Source of the DNA: Stereum hirsutum FP-91666 SS1
Lineage: Eukaryota; Basidiomycota; Agaricomycetes; Russulales; Stereaceae
Direction: 5' to 3'
Assembly (NCBI RefSeq): GCF_000264905.1
Contig: NW_006763132.1
Span: forward strand, 2,978,023-3,042,022
DNA: 64,000 nucleotides
A program made the translations under genes and the position numbers. Below are positions 30,843 to 42,435 of the stretch, piece after piece. The notes beneath the pieces are model-generated. The model was not told the origin of the DNA. It saw only the letters and a list, made by a program, of their open reading frames with translations, and made no database searches. Within the stretch, counting starts at the first letter, position 1. Each line of letters starts with the position of its first letter.

Positions 30843-32603
30843 TTACACCAGGCCCTTCCCACCCATTCTGACCGTATCTTCCACAGCCTTCACACACTCC
30901 TCCCAGACCCTCCTCCAAACGCCAACCACACTAGCGCCCCCGCCCTGCACATTAGATCCATTGCCCAACCTCCTCCTCACATCCCTCGCGGTAATCCCAC
31001 CCCCACCTGGACTCACTAACCTCGCCCCTTTCTTAACCCGTAGAACGAGCGAAACCAAAGGAAGGACGACGAATACGGCAACAAATACCATCCACTTCGG
31101 TGTGTTCGTGAGACCTTGGAGGTGAAGCCTCGATAACCATGGATGTATAATTTCTCGCAGAAGTGAGAGTGGGCTGGGTGAAGAGATGCGTGATCTTGAG
31201 GGTGCGGTAGAATGTAAAGGCGACGCCATAGACTGTGTTTTCACAAGCGTTGAAGGAGGTGTGAGGCTCGACGGTGAATGCCTACCATTAGCACGCGCCT
31301 CCCCGTTTGAATGTACCGGGCCATTCACGACTCCGTGGCCATTTGCATGGCCGTTCGTTATTGATTGGGGATCATGACCTCTATATTTTGAGATAGGTCT
31401 TTGGGTACCAGGTGCAGGTGTGACTGTTCTCGAGGTCGCCGTGGAGCTGGAACCAGGCGTAGGCGGGCGAGATGAAGATGCCGATGACAATGGTGCCAGA
31501 GAAGAGAGGCTCGAGGAAGAGGACGAGATGTTGCAGGGTCGACTGGATAGAGGAACGGCGGTCTTTGTTGATGTTGTTGAATGAGAAGAGATAGATGGTG
31601 TTGGTGATGGTGAGCGAAGATTTTGTACTGGTGCCGATGACGAAGAAGAGAGCGTGGAGGAGTGAAGGCTTGGTGACGATGGCGGTGGCGTTTGTGACGT
31701 GATGAGATATTGTGCATGGAGAGCTTTCAGCGTTTTGAGAATATGCTGTGTGTTGAATGGTCAATAACCGTAGATAACATTCAGAGAAATACCGATTGGA
31801 GTGATGTCGTATGGAAGACAAAGACTGAGTGGCGATACATCCATAACGTGGTGACTCACCTGCTTTCGTTCCGGCGCTAATTCTCCTTCATACTCCAGAA
31901 ATTCAACAGCGTAGTCCCATTCCTCCAGCACTGGGAGCACGTTCAAGCAATACACCTCCAACACCTTTTCGTATCCGTCCTTCTCCACCGGACCTGTCGG
32001 AACTAGATCCACACTCCCTCGCCTGGCCAACCACTCCTCGATCATCCACCTCCCGACAAGAGCACAGTCCGTCTTTAAGCTTGCCAGCACGAGTGTGACA
32101 AGAATCTGGCTAGGTAACCACGCACTTTCTGGTCTACCAACCCCATCCGGTGTAAAGAGTTGTAGTGACCTCGTATGGAGTGCAGTGATGAGTGACGAAG
32201 ATGAAAGCATAGCATTGCTTCGTAATGGCGCTGGGATGGTCGCAGAATCATCTGGTGGTGAGTTATAGACGGTAGCCTCAAGCGTTATACGAAGGATATC
32301 CCATTTTCGACGCTGGTCCGCATAGAGTCCTTGAGTGCCACCCTGACTGAAGGATTGAATGTGCGGCGAAGGTGGTGCTGGAAGGAGGGTGAAGGCATTG
32401 GCAATAAGGGAGTAAGTGAGAGAGATGTCGCGGTGAAGAAATGCGCGCGCTGCACGAGAGTATATAGAGCGAAGGGTATTAAGGATTGACGGCGGTGGTT
32501 GTATCGACGGTTGTGGGGGTTGTGGCGAGGCTGAGGTGGCTTTCAGCGGAAGAGCATTTGTAGAGGTCATCGTGATGGATGTCGTCGAGGTCACTGAAGG
32601 CAT
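30843..32603 (-). CDS. Protein with one C-terminal-half membrane segment, possibly PEX26-like peroxin
   Basis: Two exons joined by an intron at about 31759-31859 (GTGAGT...ACACAG). Residues 1-250 are helical, with RAFLHRDISLTYSLIANAF, LVGRWMIEEWLARRG and VLEVYCLNVLPVLEEWDYAV. A long Ser/Pro/Thr/Asn-rich linker follows (about 31750-31180). One hydrophobic segment, WMVFVAVFVVLPLVSLVLRV, is followed by a basic Gly-rich tail ending GGKGLV. Helical domain, disordered linker and a single helix near the C-terminus are the layout of Pex26/Pex15, which hold the Pex1-Pex6 ATPase on the peroxisome; the VLPVLEEWDYA stretch also resembles that family. This is an inference from layout and faint similarity, and the tail after the membrane segment (about 70 residues) is long for a strict tail anchor. 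Start is the first in-frame ATG (MPSVTSTTS). Divergent from COQ9 with 255 bases between starts. Confidence 0.5.
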
Positions 32604-32858
32604 GATAGACAAGTAGGGATACTATTCTCAAAGCTGAGTTAGCCTAGCCGTCGTCGTCGTTGCTGTTCAGGACGACTCGTCAACAGAAGCCGCATCCCCT
32701 TGTGTTTGTCAAGAAACCGAGTCGATTTCACATGGCCAAACATGGTGCCACCCAACTCGTGCCGCCGCCGCCGCCGCATTGGCAATTGTTCCCACGAGCC
32801 CCTTTCCTTCTTCCAACCAGCTTGTTCGAATTGAGTATCCCGGCCGTTCTCGAGGGTC

Positions 32859-33745
32859 ATGTCTGCTCTAAGGTCAGTTGCCTAGTAAAGTATAGCTACA
32901 AAATCTGTTGAATTTTCTCCATTCATAGAACACGTCTCCTCCAAGCCGCCATACCTCTCGTACGAGAACACGGCTTCACCCGTCAAGCTCTTGCCAACTC
33001 CGTTCTGCATCTTCAAGCAGAGTCACGCTCAGAACCGTTACCGGACACAGCTGTAACAACTCTCTTTGGTGAGGGAGATAATGCTCGCCGGACCCTCATC
33101 GATGCATGGCTCGAAAAGGGCAGGATTCAGATGAAGTCGAGCGCTACTTCCTTGACGCCCGACTTGAAAGAAGTATTGCGTTCCAGGCTGGGATACAACG
33201 AGCCCGTTTTATCTCTTTTGCCGGAGGTGATTAACGTCGTCAAAATCCTTCCTGAAAGTGCTACTAAACTTATTGTATCAGGCTTTCGCCCTTCTCGCTT
33301 CTCCCCAAAATGGTCTTCCGCCACTCGACGTGAGGCCTGCCCTCCGTCATGCCACGAGCGTAGCCAATGACGCGTGCATCGCAATTCGCGACGAATCCCT
33401 TGGTGTAAGCATATTCACATCCTTTTGCTTTGTATCTTGATTAGGAACGTTTGTCTTCAGCCTTCATGGTACACGCAGCGTGCCACACTAGCCACAATAT
33501 ACACAGCCGCTGGTAACGTATTCTTTTCCTTCCGATCGAGGATTTGGTCTACTCCCGAGTCTCACTACCCTCTGTCGGTTCCAGAGCTTCACCAACTCAC
33601 CTCGCCAGGAACTGCCCATGCATTCCTCGACTCCATCTTCGACACGGCTGCCTCTCTTCGGACTGCGGCTAGCGAGGCTGAGCTCTACTCTCAATATGTC
33701 GTGAAAAGCTGGGCGGCTCTCGTCAGGAGTTCCGGTGTACTCTGA
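32859..33745 (+). CDS. COQ9: Ubiquinone biosynthesis protein COQ9
   Basis: Lipid-binding mitochondrial protein that assists COQ7 in coenzyme Q synthesis. The spliced product begins MSALRTRLLQAAIPLVREHG, matching the TetR-like helix-turn-helix at the start of the COQ9 domain. It continues with ALANSVLHL, AWLEKGRIQM, RLGYNEPVLSLLPE and the diagnostic C-terminal block WYTQRATLATIYTAAELHQL, then SPGTAHAFLDSIFD, ending VRSSGVL at 33745. Introns at about 32872-32929, 33228-33281, 33404-33460 and 33513-33583 have normal GT-AG ends. There is no in-frame ATG upstream before a stop, so this model lacks an obvious mitochondrial presequence. Either a 5' exon was missed or import relies on the basic amphipathic N-terminus (MSALRTRLL). 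Divergent from the PEX26-like gene. Confidence 0.85.
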
Positions 33746-34931
33746 CATCTCTTTCTCTGATCACGCCATCGCCATTCTATACGGTCCAATATCACCGTGG
33801 CCCTCGAGCCATCTATCGCATGTTATGCACTTTGTGAGGTCCAATCACGCGCTCCGTTTCTGCCTACGTTGGAATGACCGTCTTCTTCTCGACCACGTCT
33901 GCATTAATCTGCGCAAGGATCAGTACATGGCCCTCCCAAGTCCTACAGTACTTCCTTTTGATTGAGTTTACTCCCTCGACGAGCCTGCTTCGTGCGGAAA
34001 GCGCCATTTGCAGTGACTGGCCGTTCAGCACAAGCGATACACAAGCTGGTCAGGACGCTTCCCCGATACGTTCATGGTTACTGTATGTGGAACGCCGAGT
34101 GCACCGAGTTTCGATGTTTGGAGCATACACTCGATAGTTTCAATATGGAGTTATTCGCTTTCGTTGACTGTGCGGTGTATCGGTTCAAGCCTGCGCATCC
34201 ATCTGCGAGCCTCTGTTCAACTTGCATATTTTTCAGCGGTTGGCTACCGGAAAATGCTCCTTGTGGGACAACTCTTTTGAACAGATGAAGACGGTATTTG
34301 TCCTGTTTTTCGACACTACTTGGGTGGTTGGAAAGGATCTCCAAGGTGCAGTGTATCAGGACGATCCTTCACGGTATGTTTTATCCGAGGTGATTATACT
34401 CTATATTTGGAGTTCACGCATTGTTCCATTCATAGACATACGGCTCCAATGTGGGTCAGAGTCAACACAGCGCCTGCACTAATGGCAGTATGCGCGGACG
34501 ACTCTGATTCCTCATTGACCACCAGGCGTCTTAGGGCGTTTCCTGAGTCTTTCGGGCGTCACTTCCTGTCTTAGAATGGTTTAGGTTTTCATTGGTATCA
34601 CCGTGAATGGCGTCTTCACTAGGCAAAGCGTCATAGTTAGCGATGTGGATGTTCCCGTCCGTATCAAAGCTATGCATGTCCTGCATTCACTCTTGCTGGT
34701 CAGCAAAATTACATCACAAGGAGGCGACACCCATCGACCTTGCGAGTCGTTTCAGCGCTGTATCTCTACGGCTGTCATATGAAGTTCCCTGAGATTATAA
34801 GCTGCGCTGTGCGTGAAGGACGAGTTGTCCTCAACACTTCCTCCACCCTCTTTGCATCGCTCCACAACCCCAAGAAGTGACCACTGCAGCTCTTTACGCA
34901 TCGCACCCGTACCCGACTCGCACAATCTGGG
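33746..34931. other. Intergenic, nothing recognised
   Basis: About 1.2 kb between COQ9 and family copy 4. Open frames of 60-110 codons have no family motif and overlap one another in different frames. Confidence 0.4.
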
Positions 34932-36308
34932 ATGGCAACTCATAGCACTGATGGTCCGACCCGATTTCTCGGTGTGTTGTCGTTTTACTCAAATATATTT
35001 GCGGATGCAGTTAATAACGATACTTCTGAGCCTGCGTACCATGATCATACGGAGGCAAATGATTCTTTTCTCCCTGACATGGAGAGGCTTGCCGCTGATG
35101 CTATGCAATGTGGTGACGTCTTTCCACGACGCGGGCACCCTCATGCGGATTATGCGGCAGACGACCCCGACCATGTAATGATGCCACCCCACTCTGTCCA
35201 GTTCAACTTTTACTGACCTTGATCGCGATGACAGTATACCTTGATAAGACCGTCCGAAGTCGGTATACTCTCGGTTTAACCTATCTCTCACTTAGCTTGA
35301 AGCTCTTCACATATTTCAGGTCGTTCTCGGAGCATATTCCAATTCTATGTGGCCCAATACTCCCTTTGTACGTTTTCCCGAATGGATGAACCTCGCCGTG
35401 TCACACTTGGCAAAATTCGCTCACACATACTACTCTCCTTGTACACAACATGTCGTCCCAGGTCGGCACCTTCGGTACCTGCCTTGACGCTTCCGTAGAT
35501 TCGTCAGCCACAAGCTACGTACGTGTTGACCGTAGCATTGCTTTGCAAAATTTATCGGTGAATCTATACAATATTTCCCCCGGAGACGATTGCTTACCAC
35601 TTCCACTCATCTTCCCTAGTCTACGTCACCGTCTATGGTTCATATTCCTCAAGGACTCTATTCCCACCGCTCTAAGAAAAGCCGCACTCGTTACAGCCAT
35701 CCTCTCGACAACGGTTATATATCGTTCTGTCCCTCTGGTACGAGCAAAGAGGGGATCCCACTCCAAGATGCCCTGGATAGCAAGTTGCACCGTAGCATTG
35801 GAGGGCACAAAGGACGTCGTTCTACAAAATCATCCTGTCAACGTCACTCTGCACATCATGGTATGTCAGCACTTCTTCGCTTCCTGGTGTTAATGACCAT
35901 AACTTGCGCGTTGCCCGCTTCGCAAACAAAGTGGCCGGGTCGCAATCCATGGAAAACTTTGATCTGCACAAAGCGCTCTAACAGAGAGAAACGCCTCCCG
36001 ATCACTCGACTAGAACTTGCAAGGCGCCTTGCGAGAGCTATAAACCGATTTACCCAGGCAAGCGCCACAATAGCCTTAACATAATCACGAGTTATAATAA
36101 TCATGAGGATTGACAGAATCCACCCAGTGCCGAGCTGGAAAGCTCGGATTCCACTAATAGTTCTTCCTTTGCGGTGCCCTCACCGAATGACCTCGTGTCT
36201 GATCAAATTTTTCTGAAACGGATGTATCCTGTGACGCACGGAGGATGGCAAGTCGACCTCGCAGTATTGTCTCAACAATCTAATACAACGACAGCCATTA
36301 CTCCCTGA
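34932..36308 (+). pseudogene. Uncharacterised multigene-family member, copy 4, frameshifted
   Basis: Recognisable family member with broken frame. ATG 34932 gives MATHSTDGPTRFL, then an exon with EPAYHDHTEANDSFLPDMER. The core is split over three frames: SSSLVYVTVYGS (frame of 35583), IPQGLYSHRSKKSRTRYSHP and EGIPLQDALDSKLHR (frame of 35635), and VALEGTKDVVLQNHPVNVTL (frame of 35450). No splice sites explain the switches at about 35630 and 35785. Downstream exons are good: WPGRNPWKTLICTKR with LPITRLELARRLARAINRF, then YPVTHGGWQVDLAVLS and stop 36306-36308. The last intron would use a GC donor (CCCAG/GCAAGC...GACAG). A sequencing error could mimic one shift but hardly two, so I call it a pseudogene. 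Confidence 0.6.
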
Positions 36309-36703
36309 TGCAACTACTCTTCGTTGAAGCTATGCCTTTTCTCTCCTTCCTACGTTCTGGTTAATGACTTCGTTGTATAGATGGTCGTTGACTATGTTAT
36401 CAAATATATTCGCTTGGACTCTTCTTCCTCTCCTTCTTGTACTCTCCTATTTCATTATCGAACTTGCTTTGCGATATTGCTTTGGACTGCTTTGAGCCAT
36501 TTTTTCTATGAATTCTATCCCTATTTTTGCTCTGACGTCCATGGACATCGCGCATTGCCTTGGTCTCGCTGCTATGCTTATGCTTTGAACCGTGACGAAA
36601 GATACGTGGTCGCATGATCAAACTGCTACTACGATACACTATCGCGAAGTCAGTACAGATAATCACACGAGCAGAGCAGAGTCAAACCACTCACCGCTCA
36701 ACC
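36309..36703. other. Convergent 3' flank
   Basis: Between family copy 4 (plus) and the GFA-domain gene (minus). CT-rich on the plus strand; nothing else seen. Confidence 0.4.
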
Positions 36704-37185
36704 TCAATAAGATTGTTCAGGGATCGTGTCTTGAAGCCATCCCTTCTTGTTCCTGCACCACACCTCATTCGTCGGTTTCCACTCCTTTGGTGCATCATCC
36801 AACCCTCCATACGGCACAATGATAACACCGTTATACTTCGACGAAGTGACAAACAATGTCGAGCCGCACTTGCTACAGAATCGTCGGAAGAGGGTGTTGC
36901 CACTTTCGAGTTTCTTGTCTTCGTAAGTGGTGATAATGCCGGAGGGGTTCTCCGAATAAGTTACTTGCTACGAGTGATAGAGAGATTCAATCAGGTCCGA
37001 TAGCACAACTACCACTCTTGTAGGTCCAAGAGAAGTCTTACCTCCTCTCTAAAGAAGACGAAATTACCAGCAGCGGCTCCAACGATCTTCGCACAGTTGG
37101 CACAGTGGCAGACATTGAATCTGAAAGGGTCGCCCTCGATCTCATATTTCACGCTTTCGCAGAGGCAGGAGCCGTGGACAGTCAT
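36704..37185 (-). CDS. GFA/CENP-V domain protein (glutathione-dependent formaldehyde-activating enzyme-like)
   Basis: Small zinc-binding protein of the GFA fold; bacterial Gfa was proposed to bind glutathione and formaldehyde, but most fungal members have no proven reaction. Two exons with an intron at about 36967-37041. The zinc ligands are clear: CLC in MTVHGSCLCESVKYE, CHCANC in FRFNVCHCANCAKIVG, and FCSKCGS in RRFCSKCGSTLFVTS. It continues with VIIVPYGGLDD and ends TIPEQSY with stop 36704-36706. Length about 136 residues, normal for the family. Start is the ATG directly before the first Cys block. No targeting sequence, so probably cytosolic. Intact. Confidence 0.9.
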
Positions 37186-37744
37186 GGCAACCTCAAGAAG
37201 GAGTACTCTGAAGAGAGTGGAGATGGGAGTCGCTGCTGAGTAACCGACTACTTATACTTTCATATCAAACGGTTCGAGGAACGAGCTGAGGTAAACGGCA
37301 GACCGCTGTGAAAGTACTTTCCGACCAATTATGCACAGCGGGTAACCGTCTGTGACCGTACGGGTGAGCATCCGGAACCAAGTGGATCTTATCAGATCTT
37401 ATCTCATCATCATCATCTCCACCCGCACCGTAGCTCGGCCCTCGGGTGTTCTCAGTCTCTTTGAGCAGCAATATCATTGAGATCGTGGGGTCTACCTCGA
37501 GCGGATGCAGTCAGTAGAGAGTTCTCACAGTCTAGGGATATTGCGGTTCCAGGACTGTACAAACAATAACACGACACACATTAGGCGTATTCGTGGGAAT
37601 ATCGACCAACGCATAGACGGATAACCATCGTTGAAAGTCAGTGGATTCATAGGTACCAAAAACCCGCATAGACCGATACCTACTCGTCCTAGCTCCAGTT
37701 AATATTTGCAGCAGATTCACTCCAGTTCCAAGCTACATGCGGCA
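37186..37744. other. Intergenic, nothing recognised
   Basis: Upstream region of the GFA gene and 3' flank of the M20 peptidase gene, both on the minus strand. No family motif in any frame. Confidence 0.4.
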
Positions 37745-40700
37745 TCACTCATCCTCCATCTGGTCTAAGTTCTTCACGAAATCTGTGAAAATGCCATCAT
37801 AGTTCATGAGCACAAAGCCAACCAACCACCAAGACATCCGGATCAAAAGTGAGCGGAGAGTAGGAACTCACAAGTATAGAACCTTATACCCTCGATATGC
37901 GTATCGAGCATGACACGTTCGTCTCTCGTATGTGCGTTGAGACGCGTCCCCAATTTCGCTCTATGATCGAAAAGTTATCAACACACCACGGTCAGGTCAG
38001 TGGCAGAGATCAGTGGTAAATGGAAAACGGTGGATGTTGATTAAAAAAGATACCAGGTATGAAGATGCATGATAGTCGGAGTGGACGGAAGAGAGCAGAG
38101 GAGTTCAAAAGCAAAGGAGTGTATTGAAGAAGCAACGATCAAGGCTGTCACTCACGGAGACCACCGCAATATCGACCCACTCAAATCCAGATAGTTCCTC
38201 GTATCCGTATTTCCGGTCCTATATCCGTCCATAATCATCCAAGTTCGTTCCGTTAGTTAGCCCACACACCCACCCGCGCGAGAAAAGAGGAGCGCAACAA
38301 AAGAATACAAACTTACATCAACGACGGTGCGGCGATCACATCAGCCCCAAACGCCCCCTTCACCGCACTCCCGAATGCCTCCCAGACCTTATCCAGCCCT
38401 CCAGACTTTGCTTTAGTGGCGGTGATAGGGCTCGCGTCGGACGGAGTGCTAAACATCCTGATCGTAATATTACCCTTGGCCACATCGTCCGGCGCGATGA
38501 GCACCTGCGTCCCAAATGCATCGAGCGACAGGTCGAGCGAAGACGCGAGGGGGATGAAGAAGTTGGTCAAGGCTGTTTCATGTTCGGATATGGACTGGGT
38601 GATCTGCGGTGAGTCCAAGGGTTCAGATAGTCAATTACAGAACGAGCAACAAGCGACCGTCAAGAAGGCACCCGAGTGGAAAGCAAAGGGAAGTTGGATA
38701 TTCACCTCGACGCGCGAATTGATATTCAATGTCGCCCTCTCCGGCAACGCGTTCGTTTTAACGCCACCCTGCACAATCGTCCCCGCCACACTGGTCTCTA
38801 ACAGAAATCGCTCGGCTGGTCCTTGCGCTGCGAACCACTGTGCAAGGAGGTCTACTCGTCCAAGGCGAAGGAGACGTTTCAGTAGGTTTGGGACCCGGTC
38901 GGATAGGCCGTGAGTTGTCAGGCTGAATGTATGTGTACAGAGATCAGAGGCACGCGTATACAGAGAGTGGAGGGAAGGAGACAATGGTAGGGGTAAACAA
39001 GCGTATATGGCAGAGAAACATGGGGAGTTGTGAAGGAGGTAGGAGTGTTATTTTGTATGGGTCATTTTAAGGACTTTGGTTTACGGAGAAAGGCTGAGAA
39101 AGGTTGACGTTGCGGACGGACGTACCATTCTAAATATTCATATATCGGATGCTCCAGCGTCAGCACCGGATGATAAATCGCAGATTCCTCGTCTTCGAGC
39201 GCTGTGATAAACCTGTATTCCAGGGGGGAAAGTGAAATGGAATCAGCTTATGCTGTGTCAGGTGGATGTCTGCTAGTTGAAGACAATGAAGGGAGATACA
39301 CGTCTCAGCGCGTAGGAGAGGGAATGCATGCATCGAAGAGGAGAGGGTAGCGATGGGGGATATAAAGCCGACAACGAAAGGGTTCGTACTTCGCCATATA
39401 TCCGATCGAAGTGTGTTCCGGTGGAACGCTCGAATGACCGCCTGGGCTCCGAACCTAAGAACCATATAATTCAGGTAAGTGAGTCTATTTACACCCGGTG
39501 GAAGTAACACTGCAGATACTTAGAAAGTCAAAACTCACCTCTATTTCGACGTCGGCCGCCCCCTTTTCTGCCACGGCCGGCAGTGCGAACGCCCGACCGT
39601 ACAGTTCTTGCAGGCCACTGCCACCCTCGTCCAATATCGCTGCTATTCCATCCTTGCCGTACCTTTAAGTGGCCGAGCAGCCATTTCGTAGTCAGTACAT
39701 ATATTGTGTAAGTAAGAGTGAGACGAGATAATGTGTGATAACATGGAATTTAGTAGGAAGGGGGGGTGAAATAAGCGTACCTCCCCAGCAAAAACTTGTT
39801 GATTTGCCCAGCTCCGTAACTTCCGTTACTTTCCTCGTCCGATCCGAATGCAAGGATGATGGTGCGACGAGGTGTGAAGACCTCCGGATTGGACAGATCG
39901 AGGAGATGTTCGAAGGTAGTGAGGAGGCCGATGACGTTATTCTTACCTGTGATGAGGGTAGGTGGACGGTTACAATCGAGACGCATAGAAATCGAACGAC
40001 GGGAAAAATACTCACAATCTGACGCGCCGCGTCCCCAGACCCATGTTCCGTCCTTTGCCAGCAACGTCATCGCCGTCAGGAATATTACCGAGGGCCAACG
40101 AGAATATATAAGAATTGATACCCACAAAATGAGCATCAAATGGGTTGTGTGTCCACTCCTCCCATGATCCCTCGGGAACGGGAACTACATCCATGTGAGC
40201 GGTTAACATTGTAGGCTTGAGGGAAGGGTCGGAGCCGGGAAGAATATAAACAAGGGCATAGTTGTTGATCTTAATGAGTTCAAAGCGAGAATACCTATGT
40301 TTTCGTGTAAATAGTCAATTGAGAGGACGAAGGAAGAGGTTGCTTACACGAGAGGGAAAGTGTCATTTAGATATTGGTGAAAGTCCAGGAAGGGGAGCCA
40401 GCGTTCGTCCTGTGACTCTGTATAGCAAGATGGGAGCGCATAAGACCCAAATTGAACTTTATCTATATCTTGAAATAAACTCACCGTCTTGCGGATCACC
40501 CATATCGTCGAACACCTGGGCTACCCGTACACAAATCGTGCCACCAAGGACTCAATACGGCTAGTCTATCCTTAAAAGAACACGAAAGAGACGGACTTTG
40601 AATCCTGACAGCGCCTTGCAACCTTTCCAGTGCCACCTTCCTGAACCTATCTGTATCGTAAACCTCCGTCGTAGGATCGTGCGGCGGAACTGGAGCCTGA

Positions 40701-40966
40701 GGACATGTCCCGCTGGTCAAGTCGACAGTCTGCACACTTCCGAACCAAGGCAGTGCGTAGCCAGTGTACGCAGAGAAATGAAGGCAGATAAAAATTATGA
40801 ACAGCAGCAGGAGGGGACGAAGGATGACATTGGGGCTAAATCGATTGGAATCCCGAGACTGAGGCGTTTCCGACGATTCTGCAGCACTCATGACGGGCAG
40901 CGGTAGAGCAAATGCGGCTTTGTCGTTGTCGCGGGCGCGCTCTCTGGCCTTGTCGTCGACAGACAT
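37745..40966 (-). CDS. CPS1: M20 metallopeptidase, vacuolar carboxypeptidase S type
   Basis: Zinc carboxypeptidase of family M20, in yeast a type II membrane precursor delivered to the vacuole. Many exons. The N-terminus is cytosolic and charged (MSVDDKARERARDNDKAAF), then one signal-anchor helix (VILRPLLLLFIIFICLHFSA). The catalytic domain has metal-binding His in TAHMDVVPV, Asp in WGRGASDCKNN (joined across two introns at about 40010-40130), FGSDEESNG with the catalytic Glu pair, and ILDEGGSGL. PGGHSSVPPEHTSIGYMA, which marks the lid region, is joined near 39460-39390, then GGVKTNALPERATLNINSRV, GAFGADVIAAPSLM, TGNTDTRNYLDLSG, and a last exon YFVKNLDQMEDE with stop at 37745. All joins examined keep frame. 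Divergent from the F-box gene. Confidence 0.88.
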
Positions 40967-41324
40967 GGCGAAAAAAAGATAGAAGCAAATGGAGTAGTCA
41001 AGACATGATAAGTATTTCGTCTCGCCATCGCCCAAGATTCGTTGAAGAAGAACGGAAGAGCGAATGGAGGATGGCCATGATTGTCGGGCGCATCACTTCC
41101 GATTCCGAGGCCCTTGAGATTCAACAAGCACAAATAAACACTATTTCCTTGGCGTCACCAACGAGCCCTTCTACGCCACATAAATAAACAAGCCCAAACA
41201 AGAGCTCTTACTTACCAACTGCGAGACGCTTCTCCTCTTCACCTTCGACCAAATCCATAATCTGAAAATCACTTGTCTGACACTAAACAACTCCCAAAGC
41301 CGCTCAACGTCGTTTGCATACAGT
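40967..41324. promoter_or_regulatory. Shared divergent promoter region
   Basis: Some 358 bases separate the start codons of the CPS1-type peptidase (minus) and the F-box gene (plus). No clear TATA or repeat is seen. Called regulatory only from its position. Confidence 0.35.
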
Positions 41325-42435
41325 ATGTCGAAAGGTAAGCCGCAACATGCTCGATGGGCCGGCCCTTGGTTTTCGTCGTTTCCCTTCTCTATCAAATCTA
41401 ATCGTACTCTCCTTGTCAGTGATTGCGGTGTCCGGATCCTTGTGTGTTATAGGTGTAACAGCCATCGCATACGGCCCCTGGCTTCGCTATAAGCTGAGGC
41501 AGATACAGCCAAGGCCCCCCACTCCTATTTTTCGTCTCCCGCCAGAGATACTCGGCTGTATCTTTCAATATGTCCCTACCCATTGGGACCTCCCCGATGA
41601 GTATATAAACCGACTGCGCGCACGCCGCAGACGTCTTCGAGGCAGTAAACTTGCCACCCGTTTCTTCGTCCTAAGTCAGGTCTGTACAAAGTGGCGCGAT
41701 ACTGCAATCGCAACCCCAGAGCTTTGGAAGGACATCCTTAAGATCCCAGTGTCCGCCGAAAGAAGGCTCTATGGTTCTGTAACCTTCATGCTAGTACTAT
41801 ACGGCACCATAGAACCGGATGTATACCTCAACTTTCATCCCTCGTACGACCAGTACACGCCAGCCACCATCGCCCTGGTCGAGCGCTGCATTTCCATGAT
41901 ACCCACTCTGAAGAGTTTCGAACTGCATGGTTACGGATCATTCTTTCTGCTCGATCGCCCGCAGTCTCCCGCTCCTGAGCTACAAAGGCTCAATCTTGCG
42001 GGCTCACAGCACGCTCCCATCCGCACGATATCGAACAAGTTATTCAATGGACATGCCCCAGAATTACGAGAACTCCGGCTCAGCTTCATGACCATCGATC
42101 TCTCCTCGCCTCTCCTTTCCCGACTCGAGGTGTTCGAGATATCCTCTTCGGACAGCTCTACTCCGCCTACACAACCTCTAGACCGTTGGCTCTTCGCCTT
42201 CAGCAATATGCCTCGACTGAGAAAAGTGTATCTTCACCATGTCATCAAACCAACACCTCGAGATGCCGATGACCACCTGTTCATCAATGCCCACCTTCCT
42301 GATCTGTCCAGGATGACCGTCGTATTTCCCTCCAGTCGAGAGGCGCACGATGGTAAACGAATAAGAGAACACATTATCGCCCCTCCGAGTGCAGACATCG
42401 ATATATTCGCACCGATGTATCATGAACGCGTATAA
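41325..42435 (+). CDS. F-box protein with N-terminal membrane helix
   Basis: Probable substrate adaptor of an SCF ubiquitin ligase. The F-box-like segment is IFRLPPEILGCIFQYVP with LSQVCTKWRDTAIATPELWK, the form common in basidiomycete F-box expansions. A weak leucine-rich region follows (PELQRLNLAGS, APELRELRLSFM, LPDLSRMTVV). Two starts are possible. ATG 41325 with a well-formed intron at about 41335-41412 (GTAAGC...GTCAG) gives MSKVIAVSGSLCVIGVTAIA. ATG 41347, unspliced, gives a longer N-terminus with LSNLIVLSLSVIAVSG. Both retain a hydrophobic segment before RYKLRQIQPRPPTPIF, so the protein may be membrane-tethered, which is unusual for an F-box protein. The rest (to 42435) is one exon. 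Confidence 0.75.
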
